From NCBI GenBank assembly GCA_021772975.1, contig JAJFKY010000002.1, positions 1 to 64,000 on the forward strand: a DNA stretch of 64,000 nucleotides. The letters run 5' to 3'. Shown here piece after piece: positions 52,440 through 62,235 of this stretch. The position numbers were made by a program, and so were the translations under genes. A model generated the notes under the pieces. It was not told where the DNA came from. It did no database searches and saw only the letters and a list, made by a program, of their open reading frames with translations. The number at the start of each line of letters is the position of its first letter. Positions within the stretch are counted from its first letter, which is position 1. The DNA is from Gammaproteobacteria bacterium. GTDB taxonomy: Bacteria > Pseudomonadota > Gammaproteobacteria > Xanthomonadales > Wenzhouxiangellaceae.

Positions 52440-52727
52440 ATGCCGATGCCGGACAATACCAGTCTCATCGATCAATTGGGCATAGAACCGGACTTGTACT
52501 CCTGCGGTGCAAGGTGGCTCAGGTTCTTGCTGGGGAGCATGCTGGCCATGTTGTTGGCGCTGGTGGGGGCAGGTATCGCCTATCCGCTGTTCAATGGTGT
52601 TACCGTATCCAGCTTGAATTTCGCCAGTTTTATCCAAGTGGTATTCAACTTTACAGTCACCGCCGAGCTGTTGCTGCAAGCCATTATCACGGCCCTGGCA
52701 ATCTGGTTGGTCTTGGTCTGCCATTAG
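52440..52727 (+). CDS. Small predicted membrane protein
   Basis: A 95-residue frame with two hydrophobic segments (FLLGSMLAMLLALVGAGIAYPLF and an extended C-terminal one rich in Leu, Ile and Val). It lies 29 nt after the GyrI-like gene on the same strand and converges with anmK. The ribosome binding site is weak (GGGG next to the ATG). No family is recognised; it could be non-coding. Confidence 0.4.
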   Translation: MPMPDNTSLIDQLGIEPDLYSCGARWLRFLLGSMLAMLLALVGAGIAYPLFNGVTVSSLNFASFIQVVFNFTVTAELLLQAIITALAIWLVLVCH

Positions 52728-52755
52728 CCTCCAGTGGTGACCACGGAGACATCCT

Positions 52756-53877
52756 TCAGGCTGCGAAAATACTGCCCAGCAAAACCGGCCGACTGGCGCC
52801 GGTAATACTGCCGGTATCCACCCGCTGCTGGTGCAGGCGCTGTTGCGCCAGCCAGGCAAACAGCAGGGCTTCAACAGCATCCGGGTCCACGCCCGAGGCG
52901 CTGCTGGCGGTCACCGGCGCGGGAGCCAAAGCCTCACCCAGCGCGTGCATCAAGGCCTGATTATGTACTCCGCCGCCACACCCAATCACACGCTGTGCCG
53001 TGCCGCATTGCCGGATCGCCGCGGCGATACCGTGGGCGGTCAATTGCAGCAGGGTTGCCTGAACATCGGCCGGCTGGAACTTCGCAAGCCTGGGCGCCAG
53101 CCGGTTCAGCCAGGCCAGCGTGAAGTATTCCCGGCCGGTGCTTTTCGGCGGGGCTGCTTTAAGATAGGCATCCTGCAGCAGCGCCTGCAATAATTCAGGT
53201 TGTGCCTGACCGCTCGCTGCCCAGCGTCCCTGATCATCAAAGGGTTGCTGTAAATGCCGCCGGCACCAGGCGTTCATCAGGCAATTACCAGGGCCGCTGT
53301 CGAAACCGAGCACAGGCGCCGATGGGTCTTTGGGCAACCAGGTGATGTTCGCAATGCCGCCGATATTGACCACCGCCAGGTTGGCCTCGTCAGTCCGGAA
53401 TAAACGCGCATGAATCAATGGCGCATAAGGCGCGGCCTGACCGCCGGCGGCCAGATCGGCACGGCGGAAATCAGCCACGACCTGAATGCCGGTCAGCGCG
53501 GTAATTCGATTGGGATCGCCCAGCTGCAATGAAAAAGGTGGTTGCGTATCCGGTGCATGGAAGATGGTCTGGCCGTGGCTGCCAATCGCGGTAATCTGAT
53601 CGGCGCTCCAGCCGGCGGACTCGATGACGGCATTGGCGGCGTGCGCAAAGGCATCGGCAACCCGCGCATCCAGTAAACCCAGGGTATGCAGATCGACATC
53701 ACGCTCGCTATCCAGCAAAGGCTGCAATTGTGCGCTCAGATCAGCCGGATAAGCGTAGGTGGCGAAAGCTTTGATGTGTAAGCCGTCGGCGCCGAAATCC
53801 ACCGCTGCTGCATCAATGCCATCCGCGCTGGTACCTGAAATCAGTCCTACGAAACGCTGCGAACCGGTTGTATTCAT
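52756..53877 (-). CDS. anmK: Anhydro-N-acetylmuramic acid kinase
   Basis: A 373-residue sugar kinase of the AnmK family. It converts recycled 1,6-anhydro-MurNAc and ATP to MurNAc-6-phosphate in cytosolic peptidoglycan recycling. The N-terminal GLISGTSADGIDA is the ATP-binding signature. Further family segments are IGSHGQTIFHAP, NIGGIANITWLP, GFDSGPGNCLMN and RVIGCGGGVHN. Length is usual for the family. It lies 42 nt downstream of the M23 endopeptidase gene on the same strand, an arrangement common in gammaproteobacteria where both serve cell-wall turnover. Confidence 0.97.
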   Translation of the reverse strand: MNTTGSQRFVGLISGTSADGIDAAAVDFGADGLHIKAFATYAYPADLSAQLQPLLDSERDVDLHTLGLLDARVADAFAHAANAVIESAGWSADQITAIGSHGQTIFHAPDTQPPFSLQLGDPNRITALTGIQVVADFRRADLAAGGQAAPYAPLIHARLFRTDEANLAVVNIGGIANITWLPKDPSAPVLGFDSGPGNCLMNAWCRRHLQQPFDDQGRWAASGQAQPELLQALLQDAYLKAAPPKSTGREYFTLAWLNRLAPRLAKFQPADVQATLLQLTAHGIAAAIRQCGTAQRVIGCGGGVHNQALMHALGEALAPAPVTASSASGVDPDAVEALLFAWLAQQRLHQQRVDTGSITGASRPVLLGSIFAA

Positions 53878-53919
53878 AAGTGTATCTGCCGGAGCCCGTT
53901 CGCTGGCGTCCGCGGTATC

Positions 53920-55422
53920 CTATTGACTGCCGGCGCTGGTATACGCGATCGCCGATTGCTGGGCATCCAGCGCGTCCAGACGGGCGATACTGAGCTCATG
54001 CTGAGCCAGCAACTCGCGGGTCTGTTCGGGATTCAGCGGAATGGCTTCAGGCAGATCGACGGTACGCGGGTTCCGGTGCACGCCGCTGACCACAAACTCG
54101 TAATGCAGATGCGCGGCCGTGGCCAGTCCGGTGGAGCCTACATAGCCGATGGTCTGTCCCTGCTTGACCCGCTGACCTTTTTTGACGGCTTTGCGGCTGA
54201 AATGCAGATATTTGGTGACGATATCGTTGGTGTGGCGGATAAACACGTAATTGCCGTTGGGGGCGCTATAGGCCGAGGCAATCACGGTGCCATCGCCGGC
54301 GGCATACACCGGGGTGCCGGTCGGTGCGCCGTAATCAACGCCATTATGCGGGCGCACCCGCTTGAGCACCGGGTGCATACGGCGCGGATTGAAATTGGAT
54401 GTCACCCGGGCAAAATCCAGAGGGGTGCGCAAAAAAGCTTTGCGCATCGGCTTGCCTTCGGGGGTGAAGTAGTCAAAACCGCTGTCGGTGGCGTAGCGCA
54501 AAGCTTTGAAAACCTCGCCCTGGTTAACGAAGCTGGCGGCGATAATACCGCCGTCACGCAGAAACTCGCCATCCCGCCAGATTTCTTCATAGATCACCAC
54601 AAACCGGTCACCCCGGCGGATATCCAGCGCAAAATCGATATCCCAGCCAAAAATCCTCGCCAGCTGCATGATCAGGCCATCCCGCATACCAGCCTGTTTA
54701 CCGGACACGAACAGGTTGCCGGTGATCACACCGTTGGCTTCGCGTTCGCGCACGCTGAGTTCGCGCGTGATCAACCGCGAACTCAGGTCTGTTCCGGCCT
54801 GCTCAATCAGCAGCCAGTCCTGCTCGTTGTGCGCACGCCGCAAAGCATTGAACTGGCCGTCGCGGTCGTAGGCGATATCCAGTACTTCACCCACATTCAG
54901 CCGGGTCAGTTGGCCGGTGTCGTCATTCAGGTTAACAATCTGATGGACCAGGGCCGGCGACAGGGCGCGCTGCTTGAATATCGAGCCCAGGCTGTCGCCT
55001 CTGCTGACCTTGACCGGTTGCCAGGCATAATGATCAGCGGTGGCAACCACCAGCGCCGTGGATGGCGAAGCCAGCGTCTGGGCGGCAATCGTGTCTTCTT
55101 CGCTGCCGGTTGTGGTAACCGGCTTACTGGCGGGTGGTGACACGGCAGTGGTGATGGCTGGTTGCAGCGGTTCGATAGAGCCTGATGGATTGTCAACGCC
55201 GGCGTTATGCAATGGCAACGGCTGCCCATGCTGCAATAAATCGCCAGAGCGGCCTACCGCATCACTACTGCCATCATAGAACCAGCCAATGCTCAGCCCG
55301 GCCAGCAACAGCGTGACACCCAGCAGGCTCAATCCTGGTCGGGTGCGGAACACCTCAGCGTAGCGGGCCACGAAAGCGCGCACGGAGCTCAGCAACGAGT
55401 TTGACTGGACGGCGGAACTCAT
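53920..55422 (-). CDS. M23-family peptidoglycan endopeptidase (MepM-like)
   Basis: A 500-residue protein with one N-terminal membrane segment (LSLLGVTLLLAGLSIGWFY, about 34-52), a Pro/Ser/Thr-rich linker, a LysM/OapA-like region (VSRGDSLGSIFKQR) and a C-terminal M23 metallopeptidase. The zinc ligands are visible in RPHNGVDYGAP (His, Asp) and AAHLHYEF (HxH). It should cleave peptide cross-links in the periplasmic cell wall during growth. Gene order tyrS / M23 / anmK is as in Pseudomonas-like genomes. The promoter must lie in 55423-55634, shared with tyrS. Confidence 0.95.
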   Translation of the reverse strand: MSSAVQSNSLLSSVRAFVARYAEVFRTRPGLSLLGVTLLLAGLSIGWFYDGSSDAVGRSGDLLQHGQPLPLHNAGVDNPSGSIEPLQPAITTAVSPPASKPVTTTGSEEDTIAAQTLASPSTALVVATADHYAWQPVKVSRGDSLGSIFKQRALSPALVHQIVNLNDDTGQLTRLNVGEVLDIAYDRDGQFNALRRAHNEQDWLLIEQAGTDLSSRLITRELSVREREANGVITGNLFVSGKQAGMRDGLIMQLARIFGWDIDFALDIRRGDRFVVIYEEIWRDGEFLRDGGIIAASFVNQGEVFKALRYATDSGFDYFTPEGKPMRKAFLRTPLDFARVTSNFNPRRMHPVLKRVRPHNGVDYGAPTGTPVYAAGDGTVIASAYSAPNGNYVFIRHTNDIVTKYLHFSRKAVKKGQRVKQGQTIGYVGSTGLATAAHLHYEFVVSGVHRNPRTVDLPEAIPLNPEQTRELLAQHELSIARLDALDAQQSAIAYTSAGSQ

Positions 55423-55473
55423 TCAGGAAAAAGATAATGGAATGGTGGTGCGGTGCTGGTCATGCTGCCTTAT

Positions 55474-55492
55474 TGTAATGATAATGACACGC
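55474..55492. promoter_or_regulatory. Weak Fur-box-like sequence between the M23 gene and tyrS
   Basis: The 19-bp window contains TAATGATAAT and matches 12 of 19 positions of the classical Fur consensus, almost all in the left half. It may be no more than AT-rich promoter sequence for either divergent gene. Confidence 0.15.
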
Positions 55493-55634
55493 AAAACCAG
55501 ATTTATGCGATAGTCTGCAGGCAAAATTCATGGCAGCGCGCTTGCTTAAACTGCCCGTCAGACTAGCTGGGTGACGGTTTAATGGATGTCATGCAACGCC
55601 GATCAGTAACAGCACACCAGGATCAACACACTTG

Positions 55635-56834
55635 ATGAGCAACCTAAACGAACAACTTGAATTATTGCAGCGCGGCTGCGAGGAAATCATCCCGCTACAG
55701 GAACTGCGCGAGCGGATTGCTGCCGGCAAAAAGCTGCGGGTCAAGGTTGGTTTTGATCCGACCGCCCCGGATCTGCACCTGGGGCATACCGTACTGCTGA
55801 ACAAGATGCGTCAGTTTCAGGACCTGGGCCATACCGTGATCTTCCTGATCGGGGATTTCACCGGCATGATCGGCGATCCCAGCGGTAAAAATGCCACCCG
55901 CAAAGCACTCAGTGCCGAAGATGTGCGAGCCAACGCGGAAACCTATAAACAGCAGGTCTTCAAAGTGCTGGACCGCGAGTTGACCGAAGTGCGTTTCAAC
56001 AATGAGTGGATGGAAAAAATGACCGCTGCCGACTTTGCCCGGGTCAGCTCGCATTACACCGTCGCGCGCATGATGGAACGCAATGACTTCGGCGAACGCT
56101 TCCGCAACAATAAGTCCATTGCGCTGCATGAATTCCTGTATCCGATCGCGCAGGGCTACGATTCGGTGGCGCTGGAGGCGGATGTGGAGCTCGGTGGCAC
56201 CGATCAGAAATTTAATCTGCTGGTGGGCCGCCATCTGCAGCCGGTATATGGCCAGAAACCCCAGGTCATCATGACCCTGCCGCTGCTGGAAGGTCTGGAC
56301 GGCGTGCAGAAAATGTCCAAATCGCTGGATAACTATATTGGCGTGGATGAAGACGCCGACAGCATGTTCGGCAAACTGATGTCGATATCGGATGATTTGA
56401 TGTGGCGGTATTTTGAATTGCTGAGCGCACGCGGCAATGCTGAACTGGACGCCTTGCGGAAACGCGTCAAAGACGGTGACAATCCGCGCGACATCAAATT
56501 TTTGCTGGGCGAAGAAATGGTGGATCGCTTCCATGGCGAAGGTGCAGGGGTCAAAGCCCGTGCAGCGTTCATCGCCCGCTTTGCCCAGGGCGAACTGCCC
56601 GAGGATATCGAAACAGCCACATTGCAGACCAGTGGGGCGGGAATTGGGATTGCGGCCGCTTTAACCGCAGCCGGGTTGACCGCCAGTAATTCTGATGCGT
56701 TCCGGATGCTGCAGCAGGGGGCGGTCAGGCTTGACGGTGAAAAGATTACAGACCGGGGTTTGCAGCTTGTAGCCGGGTTTAAGGGCGTGGTGCAGGTCGG
56801 AAAGAGAAGGGTTGCCAGGGTGGAGGTGGTTTGA
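55635..56834 (+). CDS. tyrS: Tyrosyl-tRNA synthetase
   Basis: A 399-residue class I aminoacyl-tRNA synthetase that charges tRNA-Tyr. The HIGH motif appears as HLGHT near residue 52 and KMSKS is intact near residue 227. The C terminus is an S4 RNA-binding domain ([17 protein letters not shown]). ATG 55635 is preferred over TTG 55632. Length and the [17 protein letters not shown] start fit the TyrRS type common in Pseudomonas-like bacteria. It is divergent from the cell-wall gene pair. Confidence 0.98.
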   Translation: MSNLNEQLELLQRGCEEIIPLQELRERIAAGKKLRVKVGFDPTAPDLHLGHTVLLNKMRQFQDLGHTVIFLIGDFTGMIGDPSGKNATRKALSAEDVRANAETYKQQVFKVLDRELTEVRFNNEWMEKMTAADFARVSSHYTVARMMERNDFGERFRNNKSIALHEFLYPIAQGYDSVALEADVELGGTDQKFNLLVGRHLQPVYGQKPQVIMTLPLLEGLDGVQKMSKSLDNYIGVDEDADSMFGKLMSISDDLMWRYFELLSARGNAELDALRKRVKDGDNPRDIKFLLGEEMVDRFHGEGAGVKARAAFIARFAQGELPEDIETATLQTSGAGIGIAAALTAAGLTASNSDAFRMLQQGAVRLDGEKITDRGLQLVAGFKGVVQVGKRRVARVEVV

Positions 56835-57148
56835 CTGCAGCTGATATTGATTGTTGTCTGTTGCTCACTCAACGGCAAATAGAAGCTATACATTGAGTAC
56901 GCTTAAAAGCAAACAGCTAAAGCAGTTTCCTGATGCGCTGTAAACGCACAAGATGTGCGGCACGAAAATGCCGTATCCAAGAATATTGTATGACTTGTAA
57001 TATTGTTTACCAGGACCGCCGGATTTGTCTCAAGTTAAGCGCGGGTGATACGTTTGGGTAGCGTATAAGCGGGTATAGCGAACAGCCATTAGAACCCAGA
57101 TGCGTTATTCTTTAGCTGGTCCAGGCTGGCAATCACCGGAGAGTCATC
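56835..57148. other. 314-bp intergenic stretch, no gene seen
   Basis: The stretch is AT-richer than its surroundings and holds no open frame with coding character, no tRNA-like structure and no clear hairpin with a T-run. The last 15 bases include GGAGAG, the ribosome binding site for the CBS-domain gene. A promoter for that gene must lie here. Confidence 0.5.
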
Positions 57149-57688
57149 ATGCAACTACCCACTGCCCAGGAGCTGATGGTGCCGTTACATGCTTATCCGC
57201 ATGTGCGCAGTGACAGCACCCTGCGGCAGGCCCTGGATACGCTCGCGGCGGCACATATCGAAATGCACGAAGAGTCCTCACTGCCCAGGATTCTGCTGGT
57301 GTTTGATCAGGATGACGCGTTGCTTGGCCTGGTTCGGCGCCGCGATATTCTGAAGGGACTAAGCCCGCGCTGGTTTTCCAGGCCGGATGCTCAGCACCCC
57401 GAGGCGGTGTTTGATGTGGAACTGGATGAAAACATCGGCGAAGTTCTGGCCGATAAGGTCGTATCGAGGTTCCGGGACCGGTCCGAATGCTCTATCGAGG
57501 CATACACTCAGCAGATTTCCGGCACGGTCAAAAAAGATGATTCACTGATTCGCCTGGTAAACATCATGGTTGAGAAGGGTTATCACATGTTGCCGGTGCT
57601 GGATGAGGAGCATGTGATCGGAGTGGTACGCAGCGTGGAGGTGCTGTGGGCTGTGAATCACCTTCTGAATGGCGACAGGGAGGCCTGA
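57149..57688 (+). CDS. Tandem CBS-domain protein
   Basis: A 179-residue protein with two CBS motifs: residues 1-75 (AQELMVPL...LLGLVRRRDIL) and about 100-172 (SGTVKKDDSLIRLVNIMVEKGYHMLPVLDEEHVIGVVRSVEVL). CBS pairs bind adenine nucleotides and act as energy or redox sensors. The gene is followed by an SLC13-family transporter start 1 nt after its stop codon, so the CBS protein may adjust that transporter. Start ATG 57149 has GGAGAG 8 nt upstream. Confidence 0.85.
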   Translation: MQLPTAQELMVPLHAYPHVRSDSTLRQALDTLAAAHIEMHEESSLPRILLVFDQDDALLGLVRRRDILKGLSPRWFSRPDAQHPEAVFDVELDENIGEVLADKVVSRFRDRSECSIEAYTQQISGTVKKDDSLIRLVNIMVEKGYHMLPVLDEEHVIGVVRSVEVLWAVNHLLNGDREA

Positions 57689-57689
57689 A

Positions 57690-59228
57690 ATGAGTGCCAA
57701 TAAAACCGCCGATCAGACCCCGGACAGCAGCGCACCAGCCCGGCCTACCCGGATGACGGATGCCCCTGGCAGTGAAGCGCCGTGGGGCGAGAGCATCAAT
57801 ATACGCCGGCTGATTGGTATCAATCTTGGTTTGATCGTATTTGCCGCTGCCTATTTCATGCCTGATCTGGCACCGGCGGTCGATCCGCTGGGTCAATCCT
57901 TTGAGCTATCCAGGGAAGGCAAGCTGGCGCTGGGGCTGTTTGGGCTGGCCGCCATATGGTGGGTGCTGGAGGTTGTTCCGATCGGGGTTACCGGGATTGC
58001 CATCGCGGTGATCCAGGCACTGTTTCTGATTCGCGATCCACGGGTGGCATTTACCGATTATCTGGACCCCGCCGTGTGGTTCATCATCGGCTCAATTGTG
58101 ATAGGTCAGGCATTTTCGAAAAGCGGTCTGACCCATCGGTTGGCTTATGGCATGTTGCGGGTGGCGGGTGAACGAACCAGCCGGATTTATCTGGGCGCTT
58201 TTCTGATGACCGCCGGGATGACGCTGATCATGGCGCATACCGCGGTGGCGGCGGCTATTTATCCATTGCTGCTGGCGATCCATCACCTTTACACTGATGA
58301 GGAGCATTCGCGCTTTGGGAAAGGCTTGTTTATAGGCATGGCATATACCGCCGGCGCAGGCAGTGTGATCACCCTGTTCGGAGCGGCGCGCGCGCCGGTG
58401 GCGGTGGGCTTTTTCAATGAGCTGGTGGGCCGTGAGATCACCTTTTCTGAACTGACTTACTACATGTTGCCGTTAGGCGCAGTCATGGTCATGGTGTTGT
58501 GGGTCTATGTGGTGCTGCGCTTCCGGCCGGAGCTGTCCAGCATACCCGGACTCAGTCAGCGCGCCGCTAAACTGTACAGTGCACTCGGGCCTATGAAGCG
58601 GATAGAAAAAATGACTTTGGCGATCACCTTGAGCGCGGTGCTGTTGATGAGTCTGCGCAGTCTGATCCCGGGTTTCGAGCGCATCGATAAGAGTGCCATC
58701 ATTCTGGCGGCGACGGTGTGCTTTTTTGTGTTCCGCATTCTGCAGCGTTCTGATCTGGAAAAAATCCCGTGGAATATCATATTGCTGTTCGGTGGTGCGA
58801 TGAGCATGGGCTTTTGTCTGTGGCGCACCGGCACGGCGGCCTGGTTGGCCATCAACTGGATGAACTATCTGAACGGCGCGCCGTGGCTGATGTTTGTGAT
58901 GGGTGTGAGCGTGTTTATTCTGGTGATGACCAATCTGATCATGAACGTGGCGGCGATTACGATTTGTCTGCCGGTTGCACTGGTGATGGCGCCCTATCTG
59001 GGGGTAGCGCCGGAAGTGGTCTTGTATGCTGCGCTGGCGGCTGCCGGTATGCCTTTTCTGTTTCTTATCGGGGCAGCACCCAACGCCATTGCTTACGAAA
59101 GTGAGCAGTTCAGCACCTGGGAATTTTTCCGTGCCGGGGTGCCGGCCAGCCTGATTCTGCTGCTGGTGATTGCACTGTTTGCCGGGCTTATCTGGCCGCT
59201 GATGGGTATGCCAGTGTGGCTCGGTTAG
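57690..59228 (+). CDS. SLC13/DASS-family anion transporter
   Basis: A 512-residue integral membrane protein of the divalent anion:sodium symporter family, which imports dicarboxylates, sulfate or similar anions. About a dozen hydrophobic segments are visible, beginning with LIGINLGLIVFAAAYF. Family-like regions are WWVLEVVPIGVTG, WFIIGSIVIGQAFSKSGL, LLFGGAMSMGF and FLIGAAPNAIAYES. ATG 57690 is chosen because GGGAGG precedes it; a longer frame from 57669 overlaps the CBS gene. The first 40 residues are hydrophilic. The substrate cannot be fixed from sequence. Confidence 0.9.
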   Translation: MSANKTADQTPDSSAPARPTRMTDAPGSEAPWGESINIRRLIGINLGLIVFAAAYFMPDLAPAVDPLGQSFELSREGKLALGLFGLAAIWWVLEVVPIGVTGIAIAVIQALFLIRDPRVAFTDYLDPAVWFIIGSIVIGQAFSKSGLTHRLAYGMLRVAGERTSRIYLGAFLMTAGMTLIMAHTAVAAAIYPLLLAIHHLYTDEEHSRFGKGLFIGMAYTAGAGSVITLFGAARAPVAVGFFNELVGREITFSELTYYMLPLGAVMVMVLWVYVVLRFRPELSSIPGLSQRAAKLYSALGPMKRIEKMTLAITLSAVLLMSLRSLIPGFERIDKSAIILAATVCFFVFRILQRSDLEKIPWNIILLFGGAMSMGFCLWRTGTAAWLAINWMNYLNGAPWLMFVMGVSVFILVMTNLIMNVAAITICLPVALVMAPYLGVAPEVVLYAALAAAGMPFLFLIGAAPNAIAYESEQFSTWEFFRAGVPASLILLLVIALFAGLIWPLMGMPVWLG

Positions 59229-59310
59229 AGGGGTACACGAGCCTTCGGTTGTGATCGAATATCTTGTCAGCTAGGATGATTTCCGCCTACACCAACTCGA
59301 CTCCCTGACT

Positions 59311-60522
59311 ATGAATTTGACTCCAAGCAGTGCTTGCGTGATATTTTTGTTACTGACCGGATGTCAGTCCGATCCGGAAACCCCTTTAATCAGTTCAGGC
59401 AAAATTGAGGATGACCGCGGCACTTTAATGGCACGCGAGGTTCCCCGCTTGCTGAGCGAGTATCAGGCGGCTGGCGCAGGCGTGGGGATTATCCATGATG
59501 GTGTGCTGGTGTGGACAGGCTGCTATGGCGAACAAAGCGCGGGCGTTGCCGCATCAGCGCAGACGGTATTCAATACCGCATCGGTAGCCAAAACCCTGAC
59601 CGCGGAAACACTGTTGGCGCTGGCTGAAAAAAACCTGATAGCGTTGGACGATCCCATCCATACGCATGTCGATCACCCTGATTTGGGCAGCGATCCGCGC
59701 TTCAGGCAACTGACTCCCCGTTTGCTGCTGTCGCATCGTGCCGGCCTGTTGAACTGGCCGGATCAGTAAGCTGACGGCCGGGCTGCATTTATCGCTGAGC
59801 CGGGCATCGCTTTCAGCTACTCAGGCATGGGGATAGAGCTTGCGGCGCAGTATGCGGAAAATAAACTGGGTAAGGATTTCGAAGCTTTGGCATTCGAGTA
59901 TGTGCTCAGTCCACTGGGTATTTCCGATATATCAATGGGCCGCCGCAAGCCCTGGCTGGAGCAGCGGCTGGCTACGCCAATGAGTACCGAGGGGGAATAT
60001 TTTGATATGTCTGACAGCAGTAATCGGCTGGCGGAAGTAAGCGCTGATGGGCCGTGGAGCGGCGCTGATGATTTGTTGACAACGGTTGAAGCCTACGCCC
60101 GGTTTCTTATCGGGGTGATCAATAACAGCTGGGTAAGCGACTCAATGGCTGCCGAGCGCACGCATATTATCACCAGCCTGAAGGGTGATGAAATCTGGAA
60201 TTGCGATCCAGCCGACGAACTGGCTTGTGCGCACAGCTATGGACACGGGATCGGCTGGATGGTGTATGAGTTTGAGCACAAAACCGTGGTCAAGCACGGC
60301 GGTAATGATGCAGGCGAAAATGCTCTGGTGATGTACAGTCCGGAAACGCGCGATGGCGCCGTTATCCTGGTCAATGGCGGAAACGGTATTTTTGTGGTGA
60401 CTCAGATTCTGACTCTGCTCGGTGAAGAACCGGAAATAGCTGCATATTACCGCCAGTTGGTGGAAAAGTTTTATGCGGTAGAGCTACCTGATATCGCGAC
60501 CGGCAACGCTGCTGAGCGATAG
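59311..60522 (+). pseudogene. Beta-lactamase-family serine hydrolase gene interrupted by an in-frame TAA
   Basis: One reading frame of 404 codons contains a single stop, TAA 59767-59769 (codon 153), and both halves belong to one class C beta-lactamase/esterase-like protein. The first half has a lipoprotein signal (FLLLTGC) and the nucleophile motif SVAK. The second half has the YSG motif (FSYSGMG) and the late HGG motif (VKHGGNDAGEN). Sequence across the stop (LLSHRAGLLNWPDQ, then ADGRAAFIAEPGIAFSY) matches how the family normally runs on. Without read-through neither half has all catalytic parts. It could be recent decay or a base-call error. Confidence 0.8.
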
Positions 60523-60590
60523 CCCACAGGTCCTGCGGCAATGCTTGAACGGCAGTATCAATGATGGCTGCTGTCTGGTCAGGTCAGCTG

Positions 60591-61472
60591 TTATTTCCTA
60601 CTGTAATAACCATCAAAAACCGTACTCCAGGTGGTTCCACCATCAGTGGTTGACTGCCAGTGCTGACGTACCCGGTTATCCGGTTCGACTGACCAGGTAA
60701 CACGATTGGTGGCATCGCCAAGCACCATCGCCGTATCAGCAGGATTACCTTCCAGGTAGATAGGCGTTCCCTGGTTGTCAATCCAGGTTTGATGCCAGCG
60801 CTGTTTTTGCGCATCATAAAAACTGATACTGCTGCCGGCATAGCCGCCCGCGCTGACATAGCGTTCATGGATGGAGCAACCATCATTGGATACTGTTATC
60901 GAGCTATCCGCGGACCAGTTCGGACGGGTCGGGGAGGTTACCTGCCATTCACCTATCCACAGATCAAAAGCCCGGTGTTTCGGGGTGGCGCATGGTTTTA
61001 ACCGGTTCAGCGCGGTCTGAAACTCCGGGCTGGCCAGCAGGGTGGAAAACTCTGCAGCGTTTTTGACCGTCTGGTAGGGTCTGGCGCCACTGGCTTCCAG
61101 CGCAGCGATACTGTCGAGTGCGCCGTCGTTATCACCGGCAGCCGCCTGACAGCGGGCCAGTAGTAACAGTATGGCCGGTATGCTGGTGTCCCCGGACGGA
61201 TACTTCAGCGCCTGTTGCAGGGGTTCAATAGCGGCCTGATAACGCCGCAGGTTATAGCGGCTCTGGCCCAGCCGGAACCAGTACAGGTCATTGTTTTGGT
61301 GTTGCTCAGACAGTTGCTGATAGGCGGTGGCCGCCGATTGCCATTCCCCGGCCTGAAAATGGGTGTCGGCCTGGTCAGCCGTGGTAATGGCCAGGGCAAC
61401 AGCCGGTGACAGTAACAGGCCGAAAAGCAGGCCCCATAAAATTTGCGATGGTAGTGTTTGTTGCATGATCAT
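60591..61472 (-). CDS. Exported TPR protein with DUF1579-like C-terminal domain
   Basis: A 293-residue protein with a signal peptide (LWGLLFGLLLSPAVALA), two or three TPR units (about 35-130, with YWFRLGQSRYNLRRYQAAI and LLLLARCQAAAGDNDGALD) and a C-terminal domain starting at FDLWIGEWQV. That domain resembles the DUF1579-like beta-barrel proteins. ATG 61472 is preferred because GGTGA precedes it by 8-9 nt; GTG 61484 and ATG 61466 are alternatives. Function is unknown. It faces away from the regulator gene at 61699, and the 226-bp gap between them must hold both promoters. Confidence 0.75.
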   Translation of the reverse strand: MIMQQTLPSQILWGLLFGLLLSPAVALAITTADQADTHFQAGEWQSAATAYQQLSEQHQNNDLYWFRLGQSRYNLRRYQAAIEPLQQALKYPSGDTSIPAILLLLARCQAAAGDNDGALDSIAALEASGARPYQTVKNAAEFSTLLASPEFQTALNRLKPCATPKHRAFDLWIGEWQVTSPTRPNWSADSSITVSNDGCSIHERYVSAGGYAGSSISFYDAQKQRWHQTWIDNQGTPIYLEGNPADTAMVLGDATNRVTWSVEPDNRVRQHWQSTTDGGTTWSTVFDGYYSRK

Positions 61473-61698
61473 CAATAATTTCACCGTGGGTCAATAGGGT
61501 TCTGCCCGTGATTGTCAATGGCTATGATTGAATGTCACCAGCATGCCTGGCAGCAACACCCGCTAGCAGTCTTCACAGGCAAAGCTGTTTGCCAAACCAT
61601 CATAAAATGCTTCAGACTGCCGGTACCAGAGACAATTGCGATGCAACCGTGCTGATTACCGGCACTTTGCTCACCGCGCACTCAGGTTGATTGACAAA

Positions 61699-62166
61699 AT
61701 GGCATATTCATCATTAACAGAGCTTGATTGGCGTTTGCTGGAGCTGTTGCGACAGGATGGCCGCATGAGCATTTCCGAGCTGGCCAGCCGGCTTGGCCGG
61801 TCACGCAGTAACATTTCCGAGCATCTCGAAAAGCTCCAGGATGCGGGTGTTTTAAGCGCAATAAGCGCTCAGGTTGACGAGCAAAAACTTGGCTTTGGTA
61901 TCAGTGCGTTTATCCGCCTGCAAGCGGTGTCTTCGCGCCACCGGCAGATCGTCAACGTGGTAACCGGGCTGGCGGAAGTGGCTGAATGCCACGTGCTGGC
62001 CGGCGCGGAACTGCTGATTATCCGGGTGGTGGCCCGAGATATGCCGCATCTGCGTGAGCTGGTGGATGGTCTGACTAAGTTTGGTGCGACCCGGACGGAT
62101 ATTATTTTTGCGACGGTCAAGCAGCAATTGCAGCTTGATGACGCCTTGCGTCAATGTTCCGGCTAA
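61699..62166 (+). CDS. Lrp/AsnC-family transcriptional regulator
   Basis: A 155-residue regulator with an N-terminal winged helix-turn-helix (LTELDWRLLELLRQDGRMSISELASRL, GRSRSNISEHLEKLQDAGV) and a C-terminal RAM ligand-binding domain (AFIRLQAV, VAECHVLAGAELLIIRVVA). Such proteins form octamers and respond to amino acids. The start at ATG 61699 fits family length; a longer frame adds 21 residues with no motif. Targets are unknown. It is far from the biosynthetic locus and probably unrelated. Confidence 0.92.
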   Translation: MAYSSLTELDWRLLELLRQDGRMSISELASRLGRSRSNISEHLEKLQDAGVLSAISAQVDEQKLGFGISAFIRLQAVSSRHRQIVNVVTGLAEVAECHVLAGAELLIIRVVARDMPHLRELVDGLTKFGATRTDIIFATVKQQLQLDDALRQCSG

Positions 62167-62235
62167 CCGCCGTGCCGCTGCTACAGGCAACAAGTGCAAC
62201 GCGCATCCAGTAAAATAGCCGGTTTGGCGGTGAGA

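Noticed and set aside
53923-55140. A 405-codon open frame on the plus strand opposite the M23 peptidase
   Set aside because: The minus-strand protein has all zinc ligands and a membrane segment; the plus-strand frame lacks family features.
55474-55492. Fur box controlling a siderophore
   Set aside because: Only the left half matches, and it lies between tyrS and a cell-wall gene, far from the biosynthetic genes.
57010-57060. A flagellar sigma-28 promoter (TCAAGTT ... GTGATA) before the CBS gene
   Set aside because: The spacing between the two elements is about 8 nt, too short for sigma-28, and no motility gene is nearby.
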